Assembly: GCF_000447205.1 (NCBI RefSeq) | Contig: NZ_AUWY01000073.1 | Coordinates: 1-43,295, forward strand | Length of the DNA: 43,295 nt | Direction of reading: 5' to 3' | DNA from: Sphingobium ummariense RL-3 | GTDB taxonomy: Bacteria > Pseudomonadota > Alphaproteobacteria > Sphingomonadales > Sphingomonadaceae | Part shown: positions 28,339 through 37,630 of the stretch, piece by piece | Position numbering within the stretch: the stretch's first letter is position 1 | Layout: each line of letters starts with the position of its first letter | The notes under the pieces: generated by a model | The model's input: only the letters and a program-made list of their open reading frames with translations | Databases searched by the model: none | Told to the model about the DNA's origin: nothing | Made by a program: the position numbers and the translations under genes

Positions 28339-28348
28339 AGCGCTACGG

Positions 28349-29500
28349 TCAGGCGGCTTCGCCGCTCACGCGGATGCGGTTGCGGCCGGCGCGCTTCGCT
28401 TCGTAGAGCGCCTGGTCGGCACGGCCCACCATATCCTCGATCTGCCTGTCCTGCGCCCTGAGCTGCGCCACCCCAAAGCTCGCCCGCAGCAGCGCTCCCG
28501 GCGCCTCGTGCAAGATGAGGCAAGCGACCTCCGCGCGCACTCGCTCCATGACCGTGGCGGCGACCGTGGCGTCCGTATCGATCAGCAGCAGACCGAATTC
28601 GTCGCCTCCCATGCGTGCGACGATGTCGCCGCGGCGCACCGCATTCAACAGCAGTCCAGCAAAACTCCGCAGCGCCGCATCGCCTGTCAGATGGCCATGT
28701 CCGTCGTTCAATGCCTTGAAGCCGTCGAGATCGCAGATGATGAAGGTTAGAGGCCGCCCCTGACGCTGGGCGTTGGCAATCGCCCGCTCAGCCGCTTCAC
28801 TGAAACCCAGCCGGTTCAATACGTTGGTCAGCGGATCATGGCGTATCTGCCGCCGTAGCTGATAGGCCAGATCGCCGGCGACGACCAGCACCGCGGCTAC
28901 CCCCGTGGCGACATAAACCGACGGCAGGCCCAAACCCAGCACCGCGCGATAAAGCGCCATGTCCTGCCCGGGCGCAGATCCCATGCCGGTGGCGGCGCTG
29001 ACGACCAGACCCGCTTCAAACGTTGCAAAGAGGAGCAGAATGACGAAGAAGCCGGCTTCAGGGGCCGAGAACCGCCTTTCGGTCGGCCAGAGGGCGATCG
29101 CGCAGTTGAGGATCAGGATGGCAGCATAGCCGGGCACGATCATGCTCTGCAGCGGGCGGTCATTGATTAGCGCCGCATAGAAGCTGGCGACCGACACCAG
29201 GCCGCCGACGCCGATCAGGGTCCGCCAAGGGATCGGCCGCTCGCTCCGCTGCTTGACTCCGACGAGCACGAGCGACGCACTGACCACAATGCAAAGACCG
29301 GCAAATCCCATCAAAAAGGGATTTTTCAGCACCAGCCCGGCAGCGTTGGAAACCCATTGCACGCTGGCGATAGCATAGGAGATCGTCCAGCTGAGCATGT
29401 GCCGCTGGCGACCGAAATGCGCCCAGGCGACCCCCATCGCCACCGCCATGGTGGTGCTGGTGAAGAATAGCAGGGACAGGACAATGATCGCCGTATTCAC
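28349..29500 (-). CDS. Membrane-bound diguanylate cyclase (GGDEF)
   Basis: A 383-residue inner-membrane enzyme predicted to make the second messenger c-di-GMP. Six to seven hydrophobic segments fill residues 1-210 (sensor region of unknown ligand). The GGDEF domain follows (about 220-380): HDPLTNVLNRLGF at its start and an intact active site G298-G-D-E-F302. An inhibitory site R289-R-G-D292 lies exactly five residues upstream of it, so product feedback is expected. There is no EAL domain. It is transcribed alone or after the M2 peptidase (32-bp gap). c-di-GMP control of motility is a general theme; a link to the flagellin gene here is not shown. Confidence 0.93.
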   Translation of the reverse strand: MNTAIIVLSLLFFTSTTMAVAMGVAWAHFGRQRHMLSWTISYAIASVQWVSNAAGLVLKNPFLMGFAGLCIVVSASLVLVGVKQRSERPIPWRTLIGVGGLVSVASFYAALINDRPLQSMIVPGYAAILILNCAIALWPTERRFSAPEAGFFVILLLFATFEAGLVVSAATGMGSAPGQDMALYRAVLGLGLPSVYVATGVAAVLVVAGDLAYQLRRQIRHDPLTNVLNRLGFSEAAERAIANAQRQGRPLTFIICDLDGFKALNDGHGHLTGDAALRSFAGLLLNAVRRGDIVARMGGDEFGLLLIDTDATVAATVMERVRAEVACLILHEAPGALLRASFGVAQLRAQDRQIEDMVGRADQALYEAKRAGRNRIRVSGEAA

Positions 29501-29532
29501 GGGACCGGCCCTGTACTGATTCTAAAGCAGAA

Positions 29533-31344
29533 TTACCAGCCGCAAGACTTGCCTTTATTTTGTTGCTCCAGCCATTTCTGGAGCGGCGCGAAATAGGCGG
29601 TGAGGGCGCGGCCCGACATTTCGCGCGATCCGGTGAAGGCCTGAAGCGCATCAGGCCAGGGCTTGGACGCACCCATCTCCAACATGGCATCAAGTTTGGC
29701 GCCTACAGCCTTGTTTCCATAGAAGGAGCAGCGATGAAGCGGCCCCGTCCACCCCGCCTGCCTGCACGCCGCTTCGTAAAACTGGAACTGCAGCACCCGT
29801 GCCAGGAAGTAGCGGGCATAGGGTGTGTTGCCGGGGATATGATATTTCGCGCCCGCGTCGAATTTCGTCTCATCCCGGGCCACGGGCGGGACGATGCCCT
29901 GATATTGCCGGCGCAGGTCTGTCCAGGCCTGTTCGTAGCGGCTTTCGGGAATCGAGCCATCGAACACGCCCCAGCGCCATTTGTCGATCAGCAGGCCGAA
30001 GGGGAGGAAGGCGACCTTGTCCATCGCCTGCCGCAGCAGCAGGCCGATGTCCTTCTCCGGACCCGGCACCTTGGCAGGATCCAGCAGGCCGATCTTCACC
30101 AGATAGTCGGGCGTGATCGACAGCGCGACGAAATCGCCGATCGCCTCGTGGAAACCGTCATTGGCGCCGTCGAGGTAGAGATAGCCGTGATTCTGATAGG
30201 CGCGCTGGTAGTAATTATGCCCCAGCTCGTGATGGATCGTCACGAAGTCGTCGCCATTGACCTTCGTGCACATCTTGATGCGGATGTCGTTCTTGTTGTC
30301 GAGATTCCAGGCCGAGGCATGGCAGATCACCTCCCGGTCGCGCGGCTTCACGATCTGCGAGCGGTCCCAGAAGCTCTGCGGCAACGGCGCAAAGCCGAGC
30401 GAGCTGTAGAAGCCCTCCCCCGCCTTCACCATCCTGATCGGATCATATCCCTTGGCCTGGAGCAGGTCGCCGATGTCGTAGCCGAGGTCGCCCGCGCCCT
30501 GCGGCGCGACGATGTCGTAGATATTGCCCCATTCCTGCGCCCACATGTTCCCGAGCAGGTCGGCGCGGATCGGGCCGGTCTTCGGCTGCACCGAATCGCC
30601 ATATTTCTCGTTCAGCTTGGTCCGGGTGTAGCAGTGCAGCTCTTCATAAAGCGGCTTCACCTCGTTCCAGATCTTGTCGGTGAGCGCGGCGAACTGCTGG
30701 GGCGTCATGTCATATTTGGAGCGCCACATCGCGCCTGTATCGGCGAATCCCAGTTCCTTGGCGCCCGCATTGGCGATGGACACCAGCTTGGCATAGTCGC
30801 CGCGCATCGGCGCCCCGACATTGTCATGCCAGCTGACCCACATCTCCTTGAGCTCTTCGGGATTGCGATCCGTGCCCATCTCGGCCTCGATGTCGCTGCC
30901 GTTGATCGGCTGGCCGCGCAGCGTGCCCCGGCCCTTGCCATAGGCGGACTGAAGCCGGGTAGAGAGCGCGTTCAATTCCTCCGCGGCCCCCTGGGTGGTC
31001 GGCGCCGGAAGGGTGAGTGCGGTGCGCAACAGGGTCAGCCGCCGCTTGGTTTCCTCGCTGAGGCCAGGCGCTGCCATGAACTTCGCCGCATCGAGCGCAT
31101 AGTCGACATTCATCTTGGTCCGGATCGAACCGAAATAGGCCGAAACGGCATCGGTATCATCGGTGATGTAGGTCGCGTTGATCCACTCGGCGCGTCCTGC
31201 GATCAGCGAATGGTCGAACATCGCCCTTTCCGCCTCGCCGAGAAACGCTTCGGCCTGCGCAGCGGTGGGCGCCACCTGTTGCGCGAAGGCTGGCGACGGG
31301 AGGAGCGCGGCCGCGAGTGCAGCCAGCGAGACGGCGATTTTCAT
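29533..31344 (-). CDS. M2 family metallopeptidase (bacterial angiotensin-converting-enzyme-like dipeptidyl carboxypeptidase)
   Basis: A 603-residue secreted zinc peptidase of family M2, which removes C-terminal dipeptides. The signal peptide is residues 1-21 (ends SPAFAQ). The zinc site is H372-E373-L-G-H376 with the third ligand in the downstream HEAIGDF motif (about 30 residues on), as in ACE. Length and motif spacing fit the single-domain bacterial M2 enzymes. An inverted repeat lies just upstream of its promoter region (31375-31400). The physiological substrate is probably peptides in the periplasm or outside the cell; this is inference from location. Confidence 0.93.
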   Translation of the reverse strand: MKIAVSLAALAAALLPSPAFAQQVAPTAAQAEAFLGEAERAMFDHSLIAGRAEWINATYITDDTDAVSAYFGSIRTKMNVDYALDAAKFMAAPGLSEETKRRLTLLRTALTLPAPTTQGAAEELNALSTRLQSAYGKGRGTLRGQPINGSDIEAEMGTDRNPEELKEMWVSWHDNVGAPMRGDYAKLVSIANAGAKELGFADTGAMWRSKYDMTPQQFAALTDKIWNEVKPLYEELHCYTRTKLNEKYGDSVQPKTGPIRADLLGNMWAQEWGNIYDIVAPQGAGDLGYDIGDLLQAKGYDPIRMVKAGEGFYSSLGFAPLPQSFWDRSQIVKPRDREVICHASAWNLDNKNDIRIKMCTKVNGDDFVTIHHELGHNYYQRAYQNHGYLYLDGANDGFHEAIGDFVALSITPDYLVKIGLLDPAKVPGPEKDIGLLLRQAMDKVAFLPFGLLIDKWRWGVFDGSIPESRYEQAWTDLRRQYQGIVPPVARDETKFDAGAKYHIPGNTPYARYFLARVLQFQFYEAACRQAGWTGPLHRCSFYGNKAVGAKLDAMLEMGASKPWPDALQAFTGSREMSGRALTAYFAPLQKWLEQQNKGKSCGW

Positions 31345-31374
31345 GAATGACCCCTTTTAACTTATCTGCGCGGA

Positions 31375-31400
31375 GACTGTGTCAGGGGCGCGACACAGTC
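31375..31400. repeat. Perfect 9-bp inverted repeat between the hydrolase and M2 peptidase genes
   Basis: Arms GACTGTGTC (31375-31383) and GACACAGTC (31392-31400) flank an 8-base loop and overlap the stop codon of the hydrolase gene. No T-tract follows. It sits 31 bp upstream of the M2 peptidase start, so it could end the upstream transcript or serve as an operator for the peptidase promoter. Confidence 0.55.
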
Positions 31401-32163
31401 AAGCGGTGAGGAAATCCGCCATCGCCTCGCCGAGCTCCCTGCGGACGACGGCGTTCATATGGTTGCCGGGTATCTCGACATAGCGGCCGTTCGGCAGCGT
31501 GTCCGCAAGCTCCCGGGCAGAGCCGTTATCCCGGTCGTCCGCGCCGCAGATCACCTCGGTGGGCTGTGCGATCCTTGCGATCTCCTCACGCGGGGTATCG
31601 ACAAAAGTCTGAAGAATATGCAGCAGCGCCACCGGATCGCCCTTGGTCGTCTTCAGGAAAGCCTCGGTCATCCATTCGGAGGTGCCGCGTTCGAACGTAC
31701 CGAGATTGGTGAGGACGTTGGTGTAATAACCGCCCCTGTCGATCGTGTGGGTCAGGCCCTGAAGACCCATGCCTGCCAGGATCACCCGGCGAGGGGTGGC
31801 GCCACCGCTGGCAATCATCCGTACCGTCGTGCGCGCACCCAGGGAATAGCCGCCGAGATCATAGTCGGCAAGGCCGAGCTGGTCGATCAGCGCCAAACCG
31901 TCCTCCATCAAGGCGTCCGGGGGATAAGCGGCCGCGTCGTGCGGCTTTCCGCTTTCTCCATGACCGCGAAGATCGGGCATGATGACGCGAAAACCCGCCT
32001 CGACCAGCTTTGCCGCATGGCCATAGCGTATCCAGTTGGTCCAGGCGTTGGAGAAATAGCCGTGGATCAGCACCAGATCGCGGCCCGACCCCATGACATG
32101 CACGGCGATCGGCAGGCCGCCCAGCCCCTCAATCTCCAGCTTCTCGATCGGCAGGTCGGTCAC
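31399..32163 (-). CDS. Alpha/beta hydrolase
   Basis: A 254-residue serine hydrolase. The GTG start at 32163 gives the N-terminus MTDLPIEKLEIEGLGG; the in-frame sequence upstream is a shadow of the LysR gene. The oxyanion region LVLIHGYFSNAW, the nucleophile elbow GYSLG (Ser107), LRGHGES, an acid residue in ICGADDRDN and the catalytic His in IPGNHMNAV complete the triad. It has no signal peptide, so it is cytoplasmic. The substrate cannot be predicted. It follows the LysR gene by 13 bp and ends the recO-to-hydrolase run. Confidence 0.88.
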   Translation of the reverse strand: MTDLPIEKLEIEGLGGLPIAVHVMGSGRDLVLIHGYFSNAWTNWIRYGHAAKLVEAGFRVIMPDLRGHGESGKPHDAAAYPPDALMEDGLALIDQLGLADYDLGGYSLGARTTVRMIASGGATPRRVILAGMGLQGLTHTIDRGGYYTNVLTNLGTFERGTSEWMTEAFLKTTKGDPVALLHILQTFVDTPREEIARIAQPTEVICGADDRDNGSARELADTLPNGRYVEIPGNHMNAVVRRELGEAMADFLTA

Positions 32164-32176
32164 GGTTTTCCTTTTC

Positions 32177-32968
32177 TCACTCCAGCAGCGCCTCGACCAG
32201 CGCCTTGACCTTCTTCTGCCGCCATTGCGGCAGCGGCGCGATGAGCCAGTAGGACAGGGAAGACGGCACCGCCTCCCCCAGCTGCCGCACGCGCCCGGCC
32301 TTGATGTCCGCTTCGGCCAGCAGTTGCGGAACGGTGGCACGACCGAAGCCCGTGGCCGCCGCCTCGATCGCCAGGCCGGCATCAGCCACGCGGATCGGCG
32401 CATGCTCGTCGCTCGACGGGCAACCGGGCCAGTGGATGCGCTGGTCGGGACCGCCCTGCGCCGCTTCCACGGTGACGAACAGCGCTTCGCCCAGCCGTGT
32501 CCCCTCATGCTCGCCAGCGCCCTCGGCGAGCCGCAGAGCAAGGTCCAGATTGGCCTCGGTAAAGTCCAGCGCTTCGTCCGCGGCCATCAGCGAGAAACTG
32601 AGGTCAGGCCGGCTGGCGGCATAGGCGGCGAGGCGCGGCTGGAGCCATTTGGCGGTGATGTCGCGCGGCGCCGCAATGGTGAGCGCGGAACTGGACTGCC
32701 CGGCCTGCATGGCCCGCACCGCTTCCTCGAATTCGAGGAAGCCAGCCCGCAGCGCGCGAAGCCCCGCCTCGGTCTCCGGCGTCAGTTCCAGGCCCTTGGG
32801 CGTGCGGCGGAAGAGGACGACGCCCAGCATATCCTCCAGCGCGCGGATCTGCTGGCCGACGGCCGCCGGGGTCACAGCAAGCTCGTCCGCCGCGCGGGTG
32901 AAGGACAGGTGCCGCGCTGCTGCGTCCAGCACGCGCAAGCCGTTCAGCGGCAAATGGGTACGCTTCAT
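32177..32968 (-). CDS. LysR-type transcriptional regulator (GcvA-like)
   Basis: A 263-residue regulator. The N-terminal helix-turn-helix (about residues 8-65; LRVLDAAARHLSFTRAADELAVTPAAV split over two helices, then QQIRALEDMLG) is of the GcvA subgroup. A shortened effector-binding domain follows; LysR proteins are usually about 300 residues, so part of the second subdomain appears reduced. The ATG at 32968 overlaps the apaG stop as ATGA. It is embedded in a run of amino-acid genes rather than divergent from a target gene, so its target is unclear; the downstream hydrolase is the nearest candidate. Confidence 0.88.
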   Translation of the reverse strand: MKRTHLPLNGLRVLDAAARHLSFTRAADELAVTPAAVGQQIRALEDMLGVVLFRRTPKGLELTPETEAGLRALRAGFLEFEEAVRAMQAGQSSSALTIAAPRDITAKWLQPRLAAYAASRPDLSFSLMAADEALDFTEANLDLALRLAEGAGEHEGTRLGEALFVTVEAAQGGPDQRIHWPGCPSSDEHAPIRVADAGLAIEAAATGFGRATVPQLLAEADIKAGRVRQLGEAVPSSLSYWLIAPLPQWRQKKVKALVEALLE

Positions 32969-33363
32969 TCGGCCACCGCCGGGGCGATCAGCGCGAAGTG
33001 CGGAATCGCGATGTCGAAGGCCTGCCCGTCGGCACCGATCATGTGATAATGCCCCTTCATCGATCCGGTCGGCGTGTTCAGCGGACAACCGGAGACATAG
33101 TCGTAGCTCCTGCCCGGCTGCACCACGGGCTGTTCGCCGACCACACCATCGCCGTCAACCCTGTGCTGTGCGCCGCGTCCGTCGGTGATCAGCCAATGCC
33201 GGGTCAGCAGCTGGACCGGCTGGTCGCCTTCATTTTCGATGCGGATATGATAGGCCCAGAACCAGCGCCCGCGGTCGGGCTCCGACTGTTCCGGCAGGAA
33301 GGTCACCGCCACATGGACCGTGACGTCGCGCGTCGTGGCGTGGAAGGGGAAGAGCGCGTTCAT
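32965..33363 (-). CDS. apaG: ApaG family protein (Co2+/Mg2+ efflux protein family name)
   Basis: A 132-residue single-domain protein with the ApaG fibronectin-III-like beta fold. Conserved blocks are FHATTRDVTVHVAVTFLPEQ (split by family positions), WAYHIRIENEG, LLTRHWLITD, GEQPVVQPG and the GSMKGHYHM motif near the end. I chose the ATG at 33363 for its family-like N-terminus; a TTG start at 33399 overlapping the metZ stop is possible. Function is poorly defined (linked to metal efflux and Ap4A hydrolysis in enteric bacteria). Linkage of apaG to metZ is common in Alphaproteobacteria. Confidence 0.92.
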   Translation of the reverse strand: MNALFPFHATTRDVTVHVAVTFLPEQSEPDRGRWFWAYHIRIENEGDQPVQLLTRHWLITDGRGAQHRVDGDGVVGEQPVVQPGRSYDYVSGCPLNTPTGSMKGHYHMIGADGQAFDIAIPHFALIAPAVAE

Positions 33364-33395
33364 GCCGGGAGGATTGCGCCCTGCCCCTTGATCCG

Positions 33396-34604
33396 TCAAC
33401 GGCCGATTGCCGTCAGTGCCTGGTCGAGATCGGCGATCACATCGTCCGCATCCTCGAGGCCGACATTGAGTCGCAGCATGTCCTCCGTAATGCCGACTTC
33501 CAGCCGCGCTTCCTCTGCCATGCCATAATGGGTGGTCGATGCAGGGTGAGTCATCAGCGAGCGCGAATCCCCGATATTGTTGCTGATGTCGACCAGTTGC
33601 AGCCCGTTGAGCAGGCCGTGCGCCTCCGCTCGTCCGCCGCCGACATAGAGCGAGAAGATCGGGCCGGCCATCTCCATCTGCCGCATGGCGAGGTCATGCT
33701 GCGGATGGCTGGCAAGGCCGGGATACAGGACCTTTGCGACTCGCCCCTCCAGGAATAGCGCGACCTTGAGCGCATTCTCGCTCTGGCGGCGGATGCGCAG
33801 GTCCAGCGTCTCCAGCCCCTTGAGCACCACCCAGGCGTTGAAGGCGCTGAGCGTCGGCCCGGTGTTGCGGTGGAAGGGCAGCAGGGTGTTGAGGATGAAC
33901 TCCTCCGTCCCGCAGATCGCACCGGCCAACACACGACCCTGCCCGTCCATCATCTTGGTCGCGCTGTAGGCGACGACATCGGCGCCGAAATCGAGCGGCC
34001 GCTGGAGCGCCGGGGTCGCGAAGGCATTGTCGACGACGGAGGTGATGCCATGGCTTTTCGCCAGGCCGCAGATGAAGGCGAGATCGGCCACGTCCATGGT
34101 CGGATTGGCCGGCGTCTCGAAGAAGAAGACCTTGGTATTGGGACGGATCGCCGCTTCCCAGGCGGCATTGTCCCGTGCGTCCACGGTCGTCGTCTCGATG
34201 CCGAAGCGCGGCAGCAGCGTGTCGGTCAGCCAGCGGCAGGAGCCGAACAGCGCCTTGCCGGCGACGACATGGTCCCCGGCCGACAGCTGGCACAGCAGCG
34301 CCGCGGTCATCGCGGCCATGCCGGTGGTGGTGGCGCGGCAGGCCTCCGCCCCTTCCAGCAGGGCGATCCGCTTTTCCAGCATCTCCACCGTGGGGTTCTG
34401 GAGGCGGGAATAGGTCATGCCGACCTGCTCCCCGGCGAAGCGCGCCGCCGCGTCCTCGGCGCGATCGTAGCTGTAGCCGCTGGTGAGGAACAGCGCTTCC
34501 GACGTTTCGCCATATTCGGTGCGCGCCGTGCCGCCGCGCACCGCGAGGGTCGCAGGCTTCCAGTTCTTCGTGATGTCCCGGTCTTGCCCGCTCTTGCGCT
34601 TCAT
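33396..34604 (-). CDS. metZ: O-succinylhomoserine sulfhydrylase MetZ
   Basis: A 402-residue PLP enzyme of the Cys/Met metabolism family that makes homocysteine from O-succinylhomoserine and sulfide. The PLP lysine is in YSATKMMDGQGR, with the family-typical VVDNAFATPALQRPLDFGAD before it and YSRLQNPTVEMLEKRIALLEG near the N-terminus. The start overlaps the stop of the upstream dehydratase gene as ATGA. It delivers homocysteine to methionine synthesis, the same intermediate AhcY regenerates. Discrimination from cystathionine gamma-synthase or O-acetylhomoserine sulfhydrylase is by overall resemblance, so the substrate call is likely but not certain. Confidence 0.92.
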   Translation of the reverse strand: MKRKSGQDRDITKNWKPATLAVRGGTARTEYGETSEALFLTSGYSYDRAEDAAARFAGEQVGMTYSRLQNPTVEMLEKRIALLEGAEACRATTTGMAAMTAALLCQLSAGDHVVAGKALFGSCRWLTDTLLPRFGIETTTVDARDNAAWEAAIRPNTKVFFFETPANPTMDVADLAFICGLAKSHGITSVVDNAFATPALQRPLDFGADVVAYSATKMMDGQGRVLAGAICGTEEFILNTLLPFHRNTGPTLSAFNAWVVLKGLETLDLRIRRQSENALKVALFLEGRVAKVLYPGLASHPQHDLAMRQMEMAGPIFSLYVGGGRAEAHGLLNGLQLVDISNNIGDSRSLMTHPASTTHYGMAEEARLEVGITEDMLRLNVGLEDADDVIADLDQALTAIGR

Positions 34605-35599
34605 ACTGCCTTCCGCATTTCGATACGGGGCGTGTGCCCCGCCAGGATCGTCGCCATCTGGCTCATGTCGCCATTACCGCCCGAGAGGATAACCGCAACC
34701 TTTCGCCCGCGCATTCGGTCCTTTTCCTGCAGCAGCGCCGCCAGCGCGACCGCGCCGGCGCCTTCGGGCAGATTGTGCGTGTCCTGCCAGCAGATGCGGA
34801 TCGCTTCCGCCACCTCGTCGTCGGTCACGGCGACGAAGCGCTCGGCACGGGGGCCGAAATAGTCGAGCGCGGCCTGGACCGGGGTGCAGACCGCCACCCC
34901 ATCGGCGAAGGTGTGGGCGGTCGGGCTGGCGATCAGCCGTCCCGCTTCGAAGGAGCGCTTCGCCGCGTCGACATGGGCCGAGACCACCCCGACGACCTTG
35001 GTCTTCAGCCCCAGCGCGTCGCGCGCCGCGATCGTGCCGCAGAGGCCAGACCCGCAGCCGACGGGGACATAGACGGTGTCGAGGTCGGGCACTGCTTCGA
35101 ACAGTTCCAGCCCATAGCTCGCCACGCCCCGCACCAGTTCGCCATGATAGGCGGGCACCATGAACAGCCCGTCCCGCTCCGCCAGCATGATCGCGTGCGC
35201 CTTGGCGCTGTCGAAATCGTGGCCGTGCTCGATCAGCGTGGCGCCGAACGCGCGCATCGCCGCGTTCTTCTCCAGCGCATTGCCGTGGGGCACCACGATG
35301 GTGGCGGCGAGGCCCGCCGCGCGCGCCGCGCGGACCTGGGCCTGGCCGTGATTGCCGCGGGTCGCGGTGATGATGCCCGTCACCTCGGGATGGGTGCGCC
35401 GCAGCCAGTCGATATAGGTGATCGCGCCGCGCACCTTGAAGGCGCCGGTCGGCGTGTGGTTCTCATGCTTGACCCAGAGCTCGCATCCAGCTCGCAGGCC
35501 CAGCAACGGCCAGGCATATTGCGGGGTCGGCGGCACCTGGGCATGCACCATAGCGGCGGCGGCACGCAGGGAAGGCAGGGACAGGTCGGTCACGGACAC
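34601..35599 (-). CDS. Threonine dehydratase-like PLP enzyme (fold type II)
   Basis: A 332-residue PLP-dependent beta-family enzyme, most like short (catabolic or single-domain) threonine/serine dehydratases, which form 2-oxobutanoate or pyruvate and ammonia. The PLP lysine is in TPTGAFKVRGA, the substrate loop is TATRGNHGQA and the phosphate-binding glycines are in VGCGSGLCG. It has no ACT regulatory domain, so isoleucine feedback of the IlvA type is not expected. It lies between leuB (42-bp gap) and metZ (4-bp overlap), which suggests a role in branched-chain or methionine-related metabolism. The exact substrate is uncertain. Confidence 0.85.
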   Translation of the reverse strand: MSVTDLSLPSLRAAAAMVHAQVPPTPQYAWPLLGLRAGCELWVKHENHTPTGAFKVRGAITYIDWLRRTHPEVTGIITATRGNHGQAQVRAARAAGLAATIVVPHGNALEKNAAMRAFGATLIEHGHDFDSAKAHAIMLAERDGLFMVPAYHGELVRGVASYGLELFEAVPDLDTVYVPVGCGSGLCGTIAARDALGLKTKVVGVVSAHVDAAKRSFEAGRLIASPTAHTFADGVAVCTPVQAALDYFGPRAERFVAVTDDEVAEAIRICWQDTHNLPEGAGAVALAALLQEKDRMRGRKVAVILSGGNGDMSQMATILAGHTPRIEMRKAV

Positions 35600-35641
35600 T
35601 CCTAAGCCCGTCGCGCCGCCGGTGCGGACATGACGGAAAAA

Positions 35642-36685
35642 TCAAAGGGCCGCGAGGACCGCGTCTCCCATCTCCTCCGTGCCCATGGTCCCGCCGAGGT
35701 CGGCGCTGCGCGCGCCGCCGGCGAGGGCCCTGGCCACGGCGGCCTCGATACGGTCCGCCTCGGCGCCAAGGCCGAGCGAATAGCGGAGCATCATCGCGGC
35801 AGACAGGACCGTTGCCAGCGGATTGGCCTTGCCCTGGCCGGCGATGTCGGGCGCCGAGCCATGGATCGGCTCATAGAGCCCCTTGCCCTCGGCGTTCAGC
35901 GTCGCCGAGGCCAGCATGCCGATCGACCCGACGCACATGCTGGCCTGATCGGACAGGATGTCGCCGAACAGGTTGCCGGTCAGGATGACGTCGAACTGGC
36001 CGGGATCGCGAACCAGCTGCATGGCGGCATTGTCGACATACATGTGGCTGAGCGCCACGTCAGGATAGTCCTTCGCCACCTCGATCACCACGTCGCGCCA
36101 GAGCTGGCTGGTTTCCAGCACATTGGCCTTGTCGACCGAGCAGAGCTTGCCGCGCCGCGCCCGCGCCGCCTGGAAGCCGCCATGGGCGATCCGGCGCACC
36201 TCGGCCTCGTTATAGGACATGATGTCATAGCCTTCGCGCCAGCCCTCCGCCGTGGTGCGGAAGCCCTTTTCGCCGAAATAGACGTCGCCATTGGTTTCGC
36301 GCACGATCAGAAGGTCGATGGCGCTCGCCACCTCGGGCTTCAGCGCCGAGGCATCGGCCAGCTCGGGAAAGACCTTTGCGGGACGGAGGTTGGAGAACAG
36401 GCCGAGTTCCTTGCGCAGGCCGAGGATCGCCTGCTCCGGCCGCAGGTGTCGTTCCAGCCCGTCGCAGTCCGGGTCGCCCACGGCGCCGAACAGGATCGCG
36501 TCGGCCCGCTTGGCGATGTCCAGCGTCTCGGGCGGAAGCGGATGGCCGACCGCCTTCCAGGCCGCGCCGCCGACGAGACCCTCTTCATAGGTCAGGCCGT
36601 CGATCCCGAGAGCGTCCAGCACCCGCTTCGCCTGGGCGACGATTTCCGGGCCGATCCCGTCTCCGGGGAACAGGGCGATCAACAT
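35642..36685 (-). CDS. leuB: 3-isopropylmalate dehydrogenase
   Basis: A 347-residue NAD-dependent enzyme of leucine biosynthesis that oxidises and decarboxylates 3-isopropylmalate. The ATG at 36685 has a GAGGAG ribosome site and gives the family's opening [37 protein letters not shown], the substrate/metal region [20 protein letters not shown] (conserved Asp) and [25 protein letters not shown] (split here at the DILSDQA core) are typical. LeuC and LeuD are not in this window. It is 50 bp downstream of recO and 42 bp upstream of the dehydratase gene. Confidence 0.96.
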   Translation of the reverse strand: MLIALFPGDGIGPEIVAQAKRVLDALGIDGLTYEEGLVGGAAWKAVGHPLPPETLDIAKRADAILFGAVGDPDCDGLERHLRPEQAILGLRKELGLFSNLRPAKVFPELADASALKPEVASAIDLLIVRETNGDVYFGEKGFRTTAEGWREGYDIMSYNEAEVRRIAHGGFQAARARRGKLCSVDKANVLETSQLWRDVVIEVAKDYPDVALSHMYVDNAAMQLVRDPGQFDVILTGNLFGDILSDQASMCVGSIGMLASATLNAEGKGLYEPIHGSAPDIAGQGKANPLATVLSAAMMLRYSLGLGAEADRIEAAVARALAGGARSADLGGTMGTEEMGDAVLAAL

Positions 36686-36734
36686 GGCGGCTCTCCTCGT
36701 TTCAGTCGCCGCCGCCTTATGAAGCACGGCATCA

Positions 36735-37469
36735 TTACGCAACCGCCCTTTTGAGCCGGTCCACCAGCCTTTCGCGGGCCGCGAGGACGTCCGCGCGGCG
36801 GTCGGTCAGCACCGAGCGTTCGAGGAAGAAGCCGGTCAGGCGCAGCCCGTCCATGATCCCATTCCAGTCGCCGCTTCCTCCCTCCAGCAGGAAGGGAGGG
36901 AGCGGCAGCAACCGGTTCTCATAGCCCTCCGCCCCCGCCCGGCTGATCGCCGCCGCGCTGCGCGGGCTGACAAAGGCGAGGTCGTCCGCGGCGCCGGTGG
37001 CGGCGCAGCGCGTGAGGTCGAGGCCGAAGCCCAGCTCCGCCAGCAGGAGCAGCTCGTAGCGCACCAGCGCCACCGCCCAGCCCCGCGCCGCCGGCGCCGC
37101 CTCGACCGCGCCGAGCACGCCGTCGAGCGCCTGGTGGAGCGCCGGATAGGGCGTCGCTTCCGGCAGGGCGGCGGCGGTCAGCGCGCAGCTCCAGTCGATC
37201 GCGGCGGCGGGCAGCGGCTCGGCCAGCAGCGGGGCGCGGCTGTGCGCCAGCTCGACGGTGAGGCCGGCAAGCTGCTCCTCCGTCCGGGCGCGGAATTCAG
37301 CCTTCACGACATTGCCCGGCAGCAGCACCGGCCGCATCGCCCGCGACCGCCCGCCCCGCACATAGCCGGGGAGCAGGCCATGATCCGGCGTCAGCAGCCG
37401 GGCGATGGCACCATGCTCGCCATGGGCGCGGACGGCGCAGACGATGGCGGAGGTGGTGAGCGCGGGCAT
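36735..37469 (-). CDS. recO: DNA repair protein RecO
   Basis: A 244-residue mediator that loads RecA on SSB-coated single strands with RecR. I chose the ATG at 37469 ([20 protein letters not shown]), which matches the RecO N-terminal OB-fold opening; the in-frame extension back to 37712 only translates the tandem repeat region. The OB fold covers about residues 1-80 ([28 protein letters not shown]), followed by the helical C-terminal domain ([23 protein letters not shown]). The zinc-site cysteines of some RecO proteins are reduced to one Cys in DLTRCA. First gene of the recO-leuB-metZ run. Confidence 0.92.
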   Translation of the reverse strand: MPALTTSAIVCAVRAHGEHGAIARLLTPDHGLLPGYVRGGRSRAMRPVLLPGNVVKAEFRARTEEQLAGLTVELAHSRAPLLAEPLPAAAIDWSCALTAAALPEATPYPALHQALDGVLGAVEAAPAARGWAVALVRYELLLLAELGFGLDLTRCAATGAADDLAFVSPRSAAAISRAGAEGYENRLLPLPPFLLEGGSGDWNGIMDGLRLTGFFLERSVLTDRRADVLAARERLVDRLKRAVA

Positions 37470-37630
37470 GGACCTGTCTGTAGGGGCAAGACGGGCGGGC
37501 ACCAAGTCCGGCCGGCGGGTGACGGCGGCTGCCGAGCGCGACAGCGGGATGGGCCTCCGAAGTTCACACCGTTGCAGGGGCCGTGAAATCACGGGATTCC
37601 GGGGAAATGGGGCCCTGGCGCAGGAGGAGG

